Below, piece after piece: positions 26,919-35,177 of a DNA stretch of 64,000 nt. Origin of the DNA: Mitsuokella jalaludinii DSM 13811 (lineage in GTDB: Bacteria > Bacillota > Negativicutes > Selenomonadales > Selenomonadaceae); assembly GCF_000702905.1 (NCBI RefSeq), contig NZ_JNKR01000002.1:62001-126000 (forward strand), read 5' to 3'. Position 1 is the first letter of the stretch. Each line of letters opens with the position of its first letter. The notes beneath the pieces are model-generated. The model saw only the letters and a program-made list of their open reading frames with translations. It made no database searches and was not told the origin of the DNA. The translations under genes were made by a program, and so were the position numbers.

Positions 26919-28136
26919 TTAGTCCATCGTGGTTTTCCAGTCCGGCGTACGATGTGCGGCAAAGCAGCGGTGAATCTGGTCGAGGCTGTTTTTCTCGAGG
27001 GCGATGTTTTGCGGCAGTTCCTGCTCGGAAAAATACGCCGCTTCGGTGGTCTCGATATTGGGATGGAACGAGCCGCCTAGGACCTTGCAGAGGGAGAAAA
27101 TCTTGATAATCCCGTAGGGATTGTTGCATCGGTTGTGTCTGCGCCAGTCGTCGATGGCAATGACGCGGGTGATGGCGACATCGAGGCCAGCCTCTTCCTT
27201 GACTTCTTTGATGGTATTATCCGCGACCGACTGATCGACATCACACCAGCCGCCTGGCAGAGACCATTTTCCCGTGCTTTCATGAACGAGCAAGATCTTG
27301 TCCTCCTGGAAAATGGCCGCGCGCGTATCGATCTTGGGCGTCTGATAGCCCGTCTCATTGCAGAAGAGATCTTTGACTTTTGCGAGCGGCAGATCTGCCT
27401 GCGCTGCCATCATTGCGGCGGCAATATCGCGCAGTTCCTGATAGCGCTCAAGGTCAAACCGGTCCCGCCCATAGTGCAGGCCGGCTTGTGCAAGGCTCTG
27501 GATTTTCACGGTCCAGTCAAGCCACCGCTGCTTTGAAGATGGTTCCTGCCCTGCCGCCTCCCCAGACACAGGCTTGTCTGCTGCCGTCTGGATGACATCG
27601 AGCTTCCCGGTGCGGGGATGGATCATCAGGCCGTGTACCTTAATGTTCTTCGGGATATACGGGTTGCCGGCTATCTTGGCCACAGCATCCTTGACATTCT
27701 CGACAGGATCGCGGAACGCGTTGGCCCACGTCTCGAGTTCGCCATGAATCTTGGCAATAGCGCCCTCACTCACGCCATGCGCGCGCATCGCAGCGGCGAG
27801 GCTGTCTGCCGTTGTCTTGGCCATGCCGCACTCGTAATGCCCGACGACAAAGATCTCCTCGACGCCGAGTTCATAGATAGCCACCATCAGGCTGCGGATG
27901 ACCGCATCAAATTCGCCGGTGAGGTAGTTGCCGACCGTGCGGATGATTTTGGCATCGCCGCGCTGGATGCCCATGGCCGGCTCAAGGATCTCCGTCAGCC
28001 TCGTGTCCATGCAGGTGAAAATCGCCATTTTCTTCTTCGGCAGCTTGCTCGCGGCAATATCCTCTTCTGTATAGTCATGCTTGCCATTGGCCACAAATGC
28101 CTTGTTGGCAGCCAGGATTTCTTCTAAACGGTCCAT
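26919..28136 (-). CDS. fusion of beta-carbonic anhydrase and Nudix hydrolase
   Basis: 405-residue protein joining two enzymes. Residues 1-190 form a beta-carbonic anhydrase with zinc ligands in FTCMDTR (C-x-D-x-R near residue 42) and VGHYECG (H-x2-C near 98). After a linker of about 20 residues, 215-405 form a Nudix hydrolase with its own N-terminal helical domain (WTVKIQSLAQAGLHYGRDRFD) and a Nudix box beginning GGWCDVDQSVADNTIKEVKE near 318. Both active sites look complete. AAGGAGG lies seven bases before ATG 28136. No frameshift or internal ribosome site is apparent at the joint. Separately each family is common; the fusion is unusual. Confidence 0.88.
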   Translation of the reverse strand: MDRLEEILAANKAFVANGKHDYTEEDIAASKLPKKKMAIFTCMDTRLTEILEPAMGIQRGDAKIIRTVGNYLTGEFDAVIRSLMVAIYELGVEEIFVVGHYECGMAKTTADSLAAAMRAHGVSEGAIAKIHGELETWANAFRDPVENVKDAVAKIAGNPYIPKNIKVHGLMIHPRTGKLDVIQTAADKPVSGEAAGQEPSSKQRWLDWTVKIQSLAQAGLHYGRDRFDLERYQELRDIAAAMMAAQADLPLAKVKDLFCNETGYQTPKIDTRAAIFQEDKILLVHESTGKWSLPGGWCDVDQSVADNTIKEVKEEAGLDVAITRVIAIDDWRRHNRCNNPYGIIKIFSLCKVLGGSFHPNIETTEAAYFSEQELPQNIALEKNSLDQIHRCFAAHRTPDWKTTMD

Positions 28137-28187
28137 TTCTCTTCCTCCTTGTGTCACGATGAACGGCTCTCCTTGTCATTATAGCAA

Positions 28188-28241
28188 AAATTCCCTCGCA
28201 ACGGCCAGACAGTAAATGCCTTTTGTTGCGAGGGAATTTTA
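28188..28241 (-). terminator. intrinsic terminator after pflB
   Basis: AAAATTCCCTCGCAAC (28188-28203) pairs with GTTGCGAGGGAATTTT (28225-28240); on the minus strand the stem is followed by a T-run. ATTATAGC at 28178-28185 provides a minus-strand -10 (TATAAT) for the next gene. Confidence 0.88.
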
Positions 28242-28267
28242 TGGATATGAGATGTCTCTCGACGCGC

Positions 28268-30547
28268 TCACATCTTCTGATGGGCGCGGCGGGAGATGAC
28301 GTCGAGCTGCTGCTGACGGGTTAGGTCGATAAACTTGACGGCGTAGCCCGAAACGCGGATGGTGAAGTTCGCGTATTCCGGCTTTTCGGGGTGCTCCATG
28401 CAGTCGATAAGCTTGTCAACGCCGAAGACGTTGACGTTCAGGTGATGGGCGCCCTGTTTGAAATAGCCGTCCATCACGCGTACGAGCGTGTCCACGCGAT
28501 CTGATTCGGTATGGCCAAGCGTTTCCGGCGCGATGGTCTGCGTGTTCGAGATGCCGTCGAGTGCGTACTCGTACGGGAGCTTCGCAACGGAGTTCAGGGA
28601 GGCCAGCAGGCCGTTCTGCTCCGCACCGTACGACGGATTTGCGCCCGGCGCGAACGGCGCGCCGGCCTTGCGTCCGTCCGGCAGTGCGCCCGTGGCGCTG
28701 CCGTACACGACGTTGGACGTGATGGTCAGGATGGACGTCGTGGCTTCAGAGTTGCGGTACGTGTGATGCTTGCGCAGTTTCGTCATGAAGGTCTTGAGGA
28801 GCCAGACGGCAATCTCGTCGGCGCGCGGATCGTCGTTGCCGTATTTCGGGAAGTCGCCTTCGACCTTGTAGTCGACGACCAGGCCGGATTCGTCGCGAAT
28901 CGTGGAGACCTTGGCGTACTTGATCGCACAGAGGGAATCGACGACATGGGAGAACCCGGCAATGCCCGTGGCGAAGGTCCGGCGCACGTCCGTGTCGATC
29001 AGGGCCATCTCGGCTGCCTCATAGTAGTATTTGTCGTGCATGTACTGGATGAGGTTCAGGATATTCACGTAGAGTCCGGCCAGCCAGTCCATCATCTGAT
29101 CGAAGCGATGCAGAACCTCATCGTAGTCAAGCACGTCTGACGTGATGGGCATGTACTCCGGCCCCACCTGCATGTGTTTGCCGTCCTTTGTCAGGAATTT
29201 TTCGTCCTTGCCGCCATTGATGGCGTAGAGCAGGCATTTGGCAAGGTTAGCGCGCGCTCCGAAGAACTGCATCTCCTTGCCCGTCTGCGTGGCCGAAACG
29301 CAGCAGCAGATGCTGTAGTCGTCGCCCCAGACCGGCTTCATGACATCGTCGTTCTCGTACTGGATTGAGGATGTCTCAATGGAGATGCGGGCGGCATACT
29401 TCTTGAAGGCTGCGGGCAGGGCAGGCGAATAGAGCACCGTCAGATTCGGCTCCGGGGACGGGCCCATGTTCTCGAGCGTGTGCAGGAAGCGATAGTCCGT
29501 GCGCGTGACCATGTGACGGCCATCCATGCCGACGCCGGCCATCTCAAGCGTCGCCCAGACCGGGTCGCCGGAGAACAGCTGGTTGTACGACGGGATGCGG
29601 GCAAACTTCACCATGCGGAATTTCAGCGTCAGGTGATCGATGAGCTCCTGTGCCTGCGTCTCTGTCAGCGTTCCCTCCGCGAGGTCGCGGCTGATGTAGA
29701 TGTCGAGGAACGTGGAGATGCGGCCGACACTCATGGCGGCGCCATTCTGCGTCTTGATGGCTGCCAGGTAGCCGAAGTAGAGCCACTGGACGGCCTCTTT
29801 GGCATTCTTGGCCGGATTCGAGATGTCGTAGCCGTAGGCCTTGGCCATCTCCTTCATCTGCTTCAAGGCCCGGATCTGTTCGGCGAGCTCCTCGCGCTGG
29901 CGGATGATGTCGTCCGTCATGACACCGCAGCCGCAGTTTGCGAGGTCCTCACTCTTCTTCTCGATGAGGAAATCGATGCCGTAGAGCGCCACGCGGCGGT
30001 AATCGCCGACGATGCGGCCGCGTCCGTACGTATCCGGCAGGCCCGTGACGATATGGCTGTGGCGCGCCCTGCGCATCTCCGGCGTGTAGGCATCGAAGAC
30101 CGCCTGGTTGTGGGTCTTGTGGTACTCCGTAAAGATCTTGTGGAATTTGGGATTGACCTCGTAGCCGTACGTCTTGGCGGCTTCTTCCGCCATCCGGATG
30201 CCGCCGAATGGCATGAACGCGCGCTTCAGGGGCTTGTCCGTCTGCAGGCCGACGACCTGCTCGAGATTCTTCAGCGATTCATCGATATAGCCCGGGCCGT
30301 ACGCCGTGATCCCCGAGACGACTTCCGTCTCGCAGTCCAGGACACCGCCCCGTTTCCGCTCTTCCTTCTGCAGCTCCTGCACTTTGCCCCAGAGCTTGTC
30401 CGTCGCCTCCGTAGGGCCAACGAGGAAGTTCTCGTCACCGTCATAAGGCGTGTAGTTATTCTGGATGAAATCTCGTACATTGACATCATCTGTCCACTTT
30501 ACACCCTTGAAGCTTCTCCATGCAGCATCTCGATTCATGCCGTTCAT
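28268..30547 (-). CDS. pflB: formate C-acetyltransferase (pyruvate formate-lyase)
   Basis: Glycyl-radical enzyme converting pyruvate and CoA to acetyl-CoA and formate in anaerobic fermentation. 759 residues, standard length. The two catalytic cysteines are in [11 protein letters not shown] and the radical glycine in [19 protein letters not shown] near the C-terminus. ATG 30547 follows AAGGAGG; the frame stays open upstream without a site. pflA lies just upstream on the same strand but has its own promoter. A class II FNR-type site lies in front of this gene. Confidence 0.96.
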   Translation of the reverse strand: MNGMNRDAAWRSFKGVKWTDDVNVRDFIQNNYTPYDGDENFLVGPTEATDKLWGKVQELQKEERKRGGVLDCETEVVSGITAYGPGYIDESLKNLEQVVGLQTDKPLKRAFMPFGGIRMAEEAAKTYGYEVNPKFHKIFTEYHKTHNQAVFDAYTPEMRRARHSHIVTGLPDTYGRGRIVGDYRRVALYGIDFLIEKKSEDLANCGCGVMTDDIIRQREELAEQIRALKQMKEMAKAYGYDISNPAKNAKEAVQWLYFGYLAAIKTQNGAAMSVGRISTFLDIYISRDLAEGTLTETQAQELIDHLTLKFRMVKFARIPSYNQLFSGDPVWATLEMAGVGMDGRHMVTRTDYRFLHTLENMGPSPEPNLTVLYSPALPAAFKKYAARISIETSSIQYENDDVMKPVWGDDYSICCCVSATQTGKEMQFFGARANLAKCLLYAINGGKDEKFLTKDGKHMQVGPEYMPITSDVLDYDEVLHRFDQMMDWLAGLYVNILNLIQYMHDKYYYEAAEMALIDTDVRRTFATGIAGFSHVVDSLCAIKYAKVSTIRDESGLVVDYKVEGDFPKYGNDDPRADEIAVWLLKTFMTKLRKHHTYRNSEATTSILTITSNVVYGSATGALPDGRKAGAPFAPGANPSYGAEQNGLLASLNSVAKLPYEYALDGISNTQTIAPETLGHTESDRVDTLVRVMDGYFKQGAHHLNVNVFGVDKLIDCMEHPEKPEYANFTIRVSGYAVKFIDLTRQQQLDVISRRAHQKM

Positions 30548-30619
30548 CGCATTTCCTCCTTCTTCCAGACCTCTATGCACGTGTGCGTCTATGCATATTT
30601 TTGTTTCTCGCTGATTTAT

Positions 30620-30661
30620 ATCATACCGTTTTTTGCGCGGCCCGTCCTTGATTCCAATCAA
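30620..30661 (-). promoter_or_regulatory. FNR-type promoter of pflB
   Basis: TTGATTCCAATCAA at 30648-30661 is a perfect TTGAT-N4-ATCAA FNR/CRP-family palindrome. On the minus strand it is followed after 22 bases by TATGAT (30625-30620), which places its centre at about -41.5, the classical class II activation geometry. Confidence 0.8.
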
Positions 30662-30702
30662 AGAATCATGCCAAGCATCACATTTTCTCCAGAACTTCTA
30701 CT

Positions 30703-31434
30703 TCAGACAGCACCGAGGATGGCCCGCGCCTGCTGCACGTCCTCCTCCGAAGGCGGCTGCACATCGCGGAGCTGATTGGGAATGCCGAGCTCGTCCCATT
30801 TATAGAGGCCCATGTTGTGATACGGCAGCACCTCGATGCGCTCCACATTCGTCAGCGTATCGAGGAACGACCGCGTGCGCCGGAGTGAATCGGGCGCATC
30901 CGTCCATCCCGGCACCAGCACCTGACGGACCCAGATGGGCTTGTGGATGGCGGACAGATAGCTAAACATGTCCCGGATATTGTCGTTGGGACAGCCAGTG
31001 AGTTTCTGGTGCGCATCCGCATCGATGTGCTTAATATCCACGAGCAGGAGGTCGGTCACCTCCATGAGCGCCTGGAACTTGCCGAAAAAAGGCTCCCGGC
31101 GCGTAAAGGGCTGCCCGGCCGTATCGATGCAGGTGTGCATGCCGCGCGCCTTTGCCTTTCGGAAGAGATCCAGCAGGAAATCCATCTGCAGCAGGGGCTC
31201 GCCGCCGCTCACTGTGATGCCCCCCTCGTCTCCCCAATAAGGCCGATAGCGCTCCGCCTGGTCCAGCAGCTCATCTGCTGTCCGCAGTTCACCGCCCCGC
31301 TGCCCGTTCCACGTATCCACGTTATGGCAGTACAGGCAGCGCATCGCACAGCCCTGCAGGAAGATGATGAAGCGCGTCCCCGGTCCATCCACTGAGCCAA
31401 ACGTTTCGATGGAATGAATGCGTCCCTGAATCAT
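30703..31434 (-). CDS. pflA: pyruvate formate-lyase activating enzyme
   Basis: Radical SAM enzyme that installs the glycyl radical on PflB. 243 residues; the cluster motif is C-x3-C-x2-C in QGCAMRCLYCHN near residue 29, followed by GGVTVSGGEPL-like GGITVSGGEPLLQ. GAGGAG precedes the ATG. The order is pflA then pflB on the minus strand, the reverse of the common pflB-pflA order, and each has a separate FNR-type promoter, so the activase can be made independently. Confidence 0.95.
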   Translation of the reverse strand: MIQGRIHSIETFGSVDGPGTRFIIFLQGCAMRCLYCHNVDTWNGQRGGELRTADELLDQAERYRPYWGDEGGITVSGGEPLLQMDFLLDLFRKAKARGMHTCIDTAGQPFTRREPFFGKFQALMEVTDLLLVDIKHIDADAHQKLTGCPNDNIRDMFSYLSAIHKPIWVRQVLVPGWTDAPDSLRRTRSFLDTLTNVERIEVLPYHNMGLYKWDELGIPNQLRDVQPPSEEDVQQARAILGAV

Positions 31435-31484
31435 GATATCTCCTCACAAAAAAGACCCAGCAAGGAATCTGTATCCTCAAGGTC

Positions 31485-31526
31485 ATCATACAAGGTATTG
31501 CTGAAAATTTCCTTGACTGACATCAA
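31485..31526 (-). promoter_or_regulatory. FNR-type promoter of pflA
   Basis: TTGACTGACATCAA at 31513-31526 (9 of 10 FNR half-site bases) is followed on the minus strand after 22 bases by TATGAT (31490-31485), the same geometry as at pflB. Confidence 0.75.
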
Positions 31527-31616
31527 AGACATGCCAAAATCAGATTGGCCGGGGCTCAATCGCTCACCCGCTCCATGAGTCAGCAGTCCCACTGGCAGGA
31601 ACGGGCACACGGAGCG

Positions 31617-32141
31617 TCATGCCTCTTCTCCCGAGGATCCCGGACGAGCCAGCAAGCCCTCGAGCCGGTGGTAGTGCAGGAAATCCCCGCGCTCCCCCAG
31701 CGCACCGATCTCCTGCGGGCTGGCCAGGCGAAACGCCTCGACTTCATCGTCCTGGATCCGGACATCCGCCTGCGTAAAATCGCCCCAGAATTCATAGATG
31801 TCCACGAAATAATTGTTCTGCTCGGCCGGGCTGTCGCTGCGGTACGTGTGGATGCAGCGGCCCTGCTCCATCGTGAAGTGAAGACCTGTTTCCTCGGCCA
31901 CCTCCCGGAGCACCGCCTCCTCCGAACGCTCCCCGGCCCGGACGCCGCCGGGAATCTCCCATTTCAGCGGAGCCCATTCCTTATCCGCCTTGCGCTGCGT
32001 GATGAGGATGCGCCCTGCCCGATCGCGGATCAGCGCCAGAACCGTCAGATGATAGTCCCCCGGCTTCATGTGCCAGTCATTGCGGATCATCCTGCGCCCC
32101 GTCACGTGCTTCTCCCTGTCATAAATATCCCAGTATTCCAT
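31617..32141 (-). CDS. Nudix hydrolase
   Basis: 174-residue Nudix protein with the box beginning GGVRAGERSEEAVLREVAEE near residue 65 and an N-terminal EYWDIYDREKHVTGR that resembles isopentenyl-diphosphate isomerase-like or MutT-like Nudix proteins of Firmicutes. It is probably cytosolic; substrate unknown. GAGGTG precedes the ATG. It stands alone upstream of pflA. Confidence 0.85.
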   Translation of the reverse strand: MEYWDIYDREKHVTGRRMIRNDWHMKPGDYHLTVLALIRDRAGRILITQRKADKEWAPLKWEIPGGVRAGERSEEAVLREVAEETGLHFTMEQGRCIHTYRSDSPAEQNNYFVDIYEFWGDFTQADVRIQDDEVEAFRLASPQEIGALGERGDFLHYHRLEGLLARPGSSGEEA

Positions 32142-32233
32142 GCCTGCACCTCTCTTGTGATTTATTATGATTATTATACCACCAGAAATATCGTATTACC
32201 AGTTATGCCTCAGAAAAAAACGCGCGCGGAGCG

Positions 32234-32269
32234 CGCAAAAAAACAAGCTCTTTACAACAGAGCTTGTTC
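32234..32269 (-). terminator. intrinsic terminator after the small coiled-coil gene
   Basis: AACAAGCTCT (32241-32251) pairs with AGAGCTTGTT (32259-32268); on the minus strand seven T residues follow. Confidence 0.85.
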
Positions 32270-32283
32270 CCTTTATCATGCAT

Positions 32284-32487
32284 TCAGTTTTTGATGACTT
32301 CCAGCACTTTGTCGGCAGAGATGTCGTGTTCGCTCATGTAATCGAGGAGTTCCTTGTAATCGGCCTGAGCCTTCTTTGCTCTGACCTCCTCGAGCTCAGC
32401 TTTGAGCTTTTTGATCTCGTCTTTTTTCTTCTGGATCTTCGCCTCGATGGTTTCGATCTTCGCTTCGTAATTTACCGTTCTAGCCAT
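32284..32487 (-). CDS. small coiled-coil protein (DUF4315-like)
   Basis: 67-residue highly charged protein, nearly all of residues 5-45 predicted coiled coil (KIETIEAKIQKKKDEIKKLK), ending in a short helix pair (ISADKVLEVIKN). The layout resembles DUF4315 proteins of mobile elements, a tentative assignment. AGGACAGGTG precedes the ATG. The insertion sequence starting at 32510 lies only 22 bases upstream of the start codon, so the native promoter has been moved about 1.5 kb away. Its own terminator follows. Confidence 0.7.
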   Translation of the reverse strand: MARTVNYEAKIETIEAKIQKKKDEIKKLKAELEEVRAKKAQADYKELLDYMSEHDISADKVLEVIKN

Positions 32488-32542
32488 TCTTTTACACCTG
32501 TCCTTTATCCAGCAGTTTACAGCTTTTGAGACATAATAAAAT

Positions 32543-32604
32543 CACGTAGCCCCTGCTGGTGTATAATAGATTCACCACAAACCAAACACGAGAGGTGCTA
32601 CGTG
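32543..32604 (+). promoter_or_regulatory. leader hairpin covering the transposase start
   Basis: CACGTAGCCCCT (32543-32554) can pair with AGGTGCTACGTG (32593-32604), which contains the ribosome site and GTG start of the transposase. TATAAT at 32562-32567 lies between the arms, so transcripts from it lack the left arm whereas read-through transcripts from outside carry both. Confidence 0.65.
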
Positions 32605-33966
32605 GTGTCTCAATTATACACCAGTCAGTCAACAGTTGACAAACTCTTGACGATTTTTTCTTCCTTGTTTCTCGCTGCAACGAGACCGACGCGCCATTTG
32701 CTGGCGTGGCTTCTCATTGCTCAGCTGGCTCTGGAGTCGGCTTCGTCGGTGCGCTGCCTGTTCCGGCAGTTCCTGTCGAAGCAGACGGACACATCGCTCA
32801 ACAGCTATTACCGTGCCCTTGGCAACGGCCTCGTCACGGATGCATCCATTCGCCAGGCCTTGGCGCTGCGGGCGCTTGCCATAGTGCCAGAGGCACTGCG
32901 GCAGGAGCCTATCCTGCTCAGCGTGGACGACACGTCCATTGCCAAGTGGGGCAAGCACTTCGACGGTGTGGGCATTCTGTACGACCATGCCAAGCACGAT
33001 GGCAAGTCCTATTTCAATGGCCATGCATTTGTCAGCTTGACGATGAGCGTGCCGGTCCTCCATGAGAACGCAGGCAAGCAGCAGATCCGTTATATCGCGG
33101 TGCCGATTGGCTACGTCATGAGCAACGGCGAAGCCTCGAAGCTGACGCTTGCCTGCCAGCTTCTCGATGAAGTCATGCCAATCCTTGAAAAGCGCCAGGT
33201 CATCCTGCTCTTCGACAGCTGGTATGCCAAGCGTGAGCTGCTCGCGCATGCACTCCGCTACCCGAATCTCAGCGTGATCTGCAATGCACGTCATGATACG
33301 GCGATGTTCGAACTGCCGGGTCCGACGGCAGGCCGCCGAGGTCGTCCGCCGAAGTACGGCAAGCGACTGATGCTGGATGAGATTGCCGATGATCTCAAAA
33401 ATTATCTTTGTCGGATGGACGACTATTTTGTCGCCCACCGTCTGGTGAAGACACGCATCTTCGGTGACCGCACCGTTCATGCCTATGTGACGCTGAGCAA
33501 GAGCGGCTCGTACCGTCTCTTTTTCAGCACCGTAGATCCGATGGCCCTGCACATGAGCATTGCCTGGCAGGAGAACAAGACGCTCCGCAACACCAGCTCC
33601 AAGCATATGGCGATTTACCCGCTTAAGCTCTACAAACTCCGCTGGGGCATTGAGACGAACTACTACGAGCAGAAGATGTTCTGGGAGCTCGGCAGCTACA
33701 AAGTTCGCACGAAGACTGCGATTGAGCACCTGCTAAACCTGACGAATGCCGGGCACGCTCTCATGAAGATCCTGCCATACGAGGACGAGAAGCTGAGCGC
33801 CTACCGGGACAAGAGCCCGCAGGAGCTGCGGCACGCGCTGAGTCAGCAGATCCACAAGGAAGCATTTTTCGCCACTTTGGTGTCCAAAGCCCAAAGTAGC
33901 ATAAATTCAAGCGCTCTGCTCAAAGCCTTGCAAGCCTTGGCTTGGGGCGATGGGCAAGCGGCTTAA
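32602..33966 (+). CDS. DDE transposase of the insertion sequence
   Basis: 454-residue transposase. The catalytic aspartates appear to be in LLSVDDTSIAKWG near residue 106 and LLFDSWYAKRE near 202, and the glutamate in LRWGIETNYYEQKMFWELG near 350 (Y-x-R-W-x-I-E signature of IS4-like enzymes). GRRGRPPKYG near 248 is an AT-hook-like basic patch. GTG 32602 follows GAGAGGTG. No frameshift or stop, so the enzyme should be active. Confidence 0.9.
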   Translation: MVSQLYTSQSTVDKLLTIFSSLFLAATRPTRHLLAWLLIAQLALESASSVRCLFRQFLSKQTDTSLNSYYRALGNGLVTDASIRQALALRALAIVPEALRQEPILLSVDDTSIAKWGKHFDGVGILYDHAKHDGKSYFNGHAFVSLTMSVPVLHENAGKQQIRYIAVPIGYVMSNGEASKLTLACQLLDEVMPILEKRQVILLFDSWYAKRELLAHALRYPNLSVICNARHDTAMFELPGPTAGRRGRPPKYGKRLMLDEIADDLKNYLCRMDDYFVAHRLVKTRIFGDRTVHAYVTLSKSGSYRLFFSTVDPMALHMSIAWQENKTLRNTSSKHMAIYPLKLYKLRWGIETNYYEQKMFWELGSYKVRTKTAIEHLLNLTNAGHALMKILPYEDEKLSAYRDKSPQELRHALSQQIHKEAFFATLVSKAQSSINSSALLKALQALAWGDGQAA

Positions 33967-34170
33967 AAGCTGTAAACTGCTGCTTTATCGTATAATAAAT
34001 AATTGAAATTTTCCCTATTATAACACTATCCCGGCCCAGAAAAAAGTCTTTTATTCCATTTTTTTGTCAAAAATTTCGCATGAGCAACGCGATTTCCCCG
34101 CACAAGAATAACTCCTTTTTTCACAGTATACATCTTAGCAGACTGCACAGGACGCTGCGGATTGGCATAG

Positions 34171-34200
34171 AAAAAGAGACGCTGGAATGCGTCTCTTTTG
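34171..34200 (-). terminator. intrinsic terminator after the MFS remnant
   Basis: AAAAGAGACGC with GCGTCTCTTTT around a short loop; T-runs on both strands. Confidence 0.8.
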
Positions 34201-34219
34201 ATTCGATATGCCGTATGGA

Positions 34220-35029
34220 TCAGGCTTCGTGTTCTTCGTGGAGATGGCGGTTCTGCGTCTCTTTCATGAGCAGGGCAACGATGAAGAGGCAGGCCTCGAA
34301 GGCGACGACGATGATGTCGAGGGCGGCGACGTGGCCGAGCGTCGTGGTCAGGAAGCCCATGAGCGGGCCTGAGAAGAACGAGAGGAAGTAACTCGAAGCG
34401 CCGACGATGCCGGTGGCCAGACCGATCTGGCTCGTGCTGACGCCATCCTGGGCAATCGTGTAGCCGAGCACGTAGATGGCGTGGAGGCCGATGCCCATGA
34501 GGCCGCCGACGATGTAGAGCACCGCGGAACTCTGCGGGATGACGTGGAAGATCAGGAACGCGCAGAGTGCGTTGAGTCCGGACAGGCAGATGATGGTCGG
34601 CTTGCGGCCGAAGCGGTCGGCGAAAAAGCCGAGCACGACGCCGCTGAGGCCGCCGATACCGTAGATGGCTCCGAAGAAGGAGCCGGCCTCTGTCGGGCTG
34701 AATCCCTTATACGTCATGAAGAGATACGGGCCCATCGAAGCAAAGCCCCAGTACGGGATGATGTTGAGGATCTGGATCAGGACGCCGAGCCAGACGACTT
34801 TGTTGAAGCCGACCGTGCGGATTGCCTCAATCAGATGAATGCGCTTGATGTCCGTCGAGGTATCCGTGTATTTTCTCTTGAAGCCGAAGATCAGCAGCAG
34901 GCCGAAGATGACGGTGGCGATACCCATGTGCGTCAGGCCGACGCTCCAGTCCCCCGTGCGCTCCAGGCTCCAGCCGTAATACGTCGGGCCGACATACGCG
35001 CCGATGGAGTAGAACGTACATTTTGCGAG
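34220..35029 (-). pseudogene. N-terminally truncated MFS transporter
   Basis: About 270 codons encode the second part of a major facilitator transporter: from about helix 5 (SIGAYVGPTYYGWSLE) through the charged central loop and the last six helices, with the MFS loop motif GFFADRFGRKPT intact. The first four or so helices are missing; the codons before AKCTFYSIG read into the spacer after the neighbouring terminator. At roughly 300 codons against about 430 it cannot form a whole transporter. The breakpoint lies near 35030-35040. Confidence 0.8.
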
Positions 35030-35097
35030 ATATGGCGAATGAGTGCGATAAAATAGGGATAAAAACACGCGAAGAAGCGCGAAATGTGCACAGACAT

Positions 35098-35146
35098 GAA
35101 AAAGGCTCTCTGCCTCCGGCACAGCCGGCAGACAGAAAGCCTCTCG
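35098..35146 (-). terminator. intrinsic terminator after the TrxR-like gene
   Basis: On the minus strand AGGCT-CTGTCTGCC pairs with GGCAG-AGAGCCT, followed by TTTTT. Confidence 0.78.
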
Positions 35147-35177
35147 TTCTGGAATGGGAATGGATATGGGTATGGAC

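Larger units (their letters stand above)
32510..33982 (+). mobile_element. complete insertion sequence, DDE type, 1473 bp
   Basis: Terminal inverted repeats of 21 bp at 32510-32530 and 33962-33982 match at 20 positions (both begin CAGCAGTTTACAGCTTTT read inward). The flanks carry a 7-bp target duplication CTTTATC at 32503-32509 and 33983-33989. One intact transposase gene fills the element. This fits an IS4-superfamily element; the exact family needs a search. The perfect duplication and open frame indicate a recent insertion. Confidence 0.93.
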
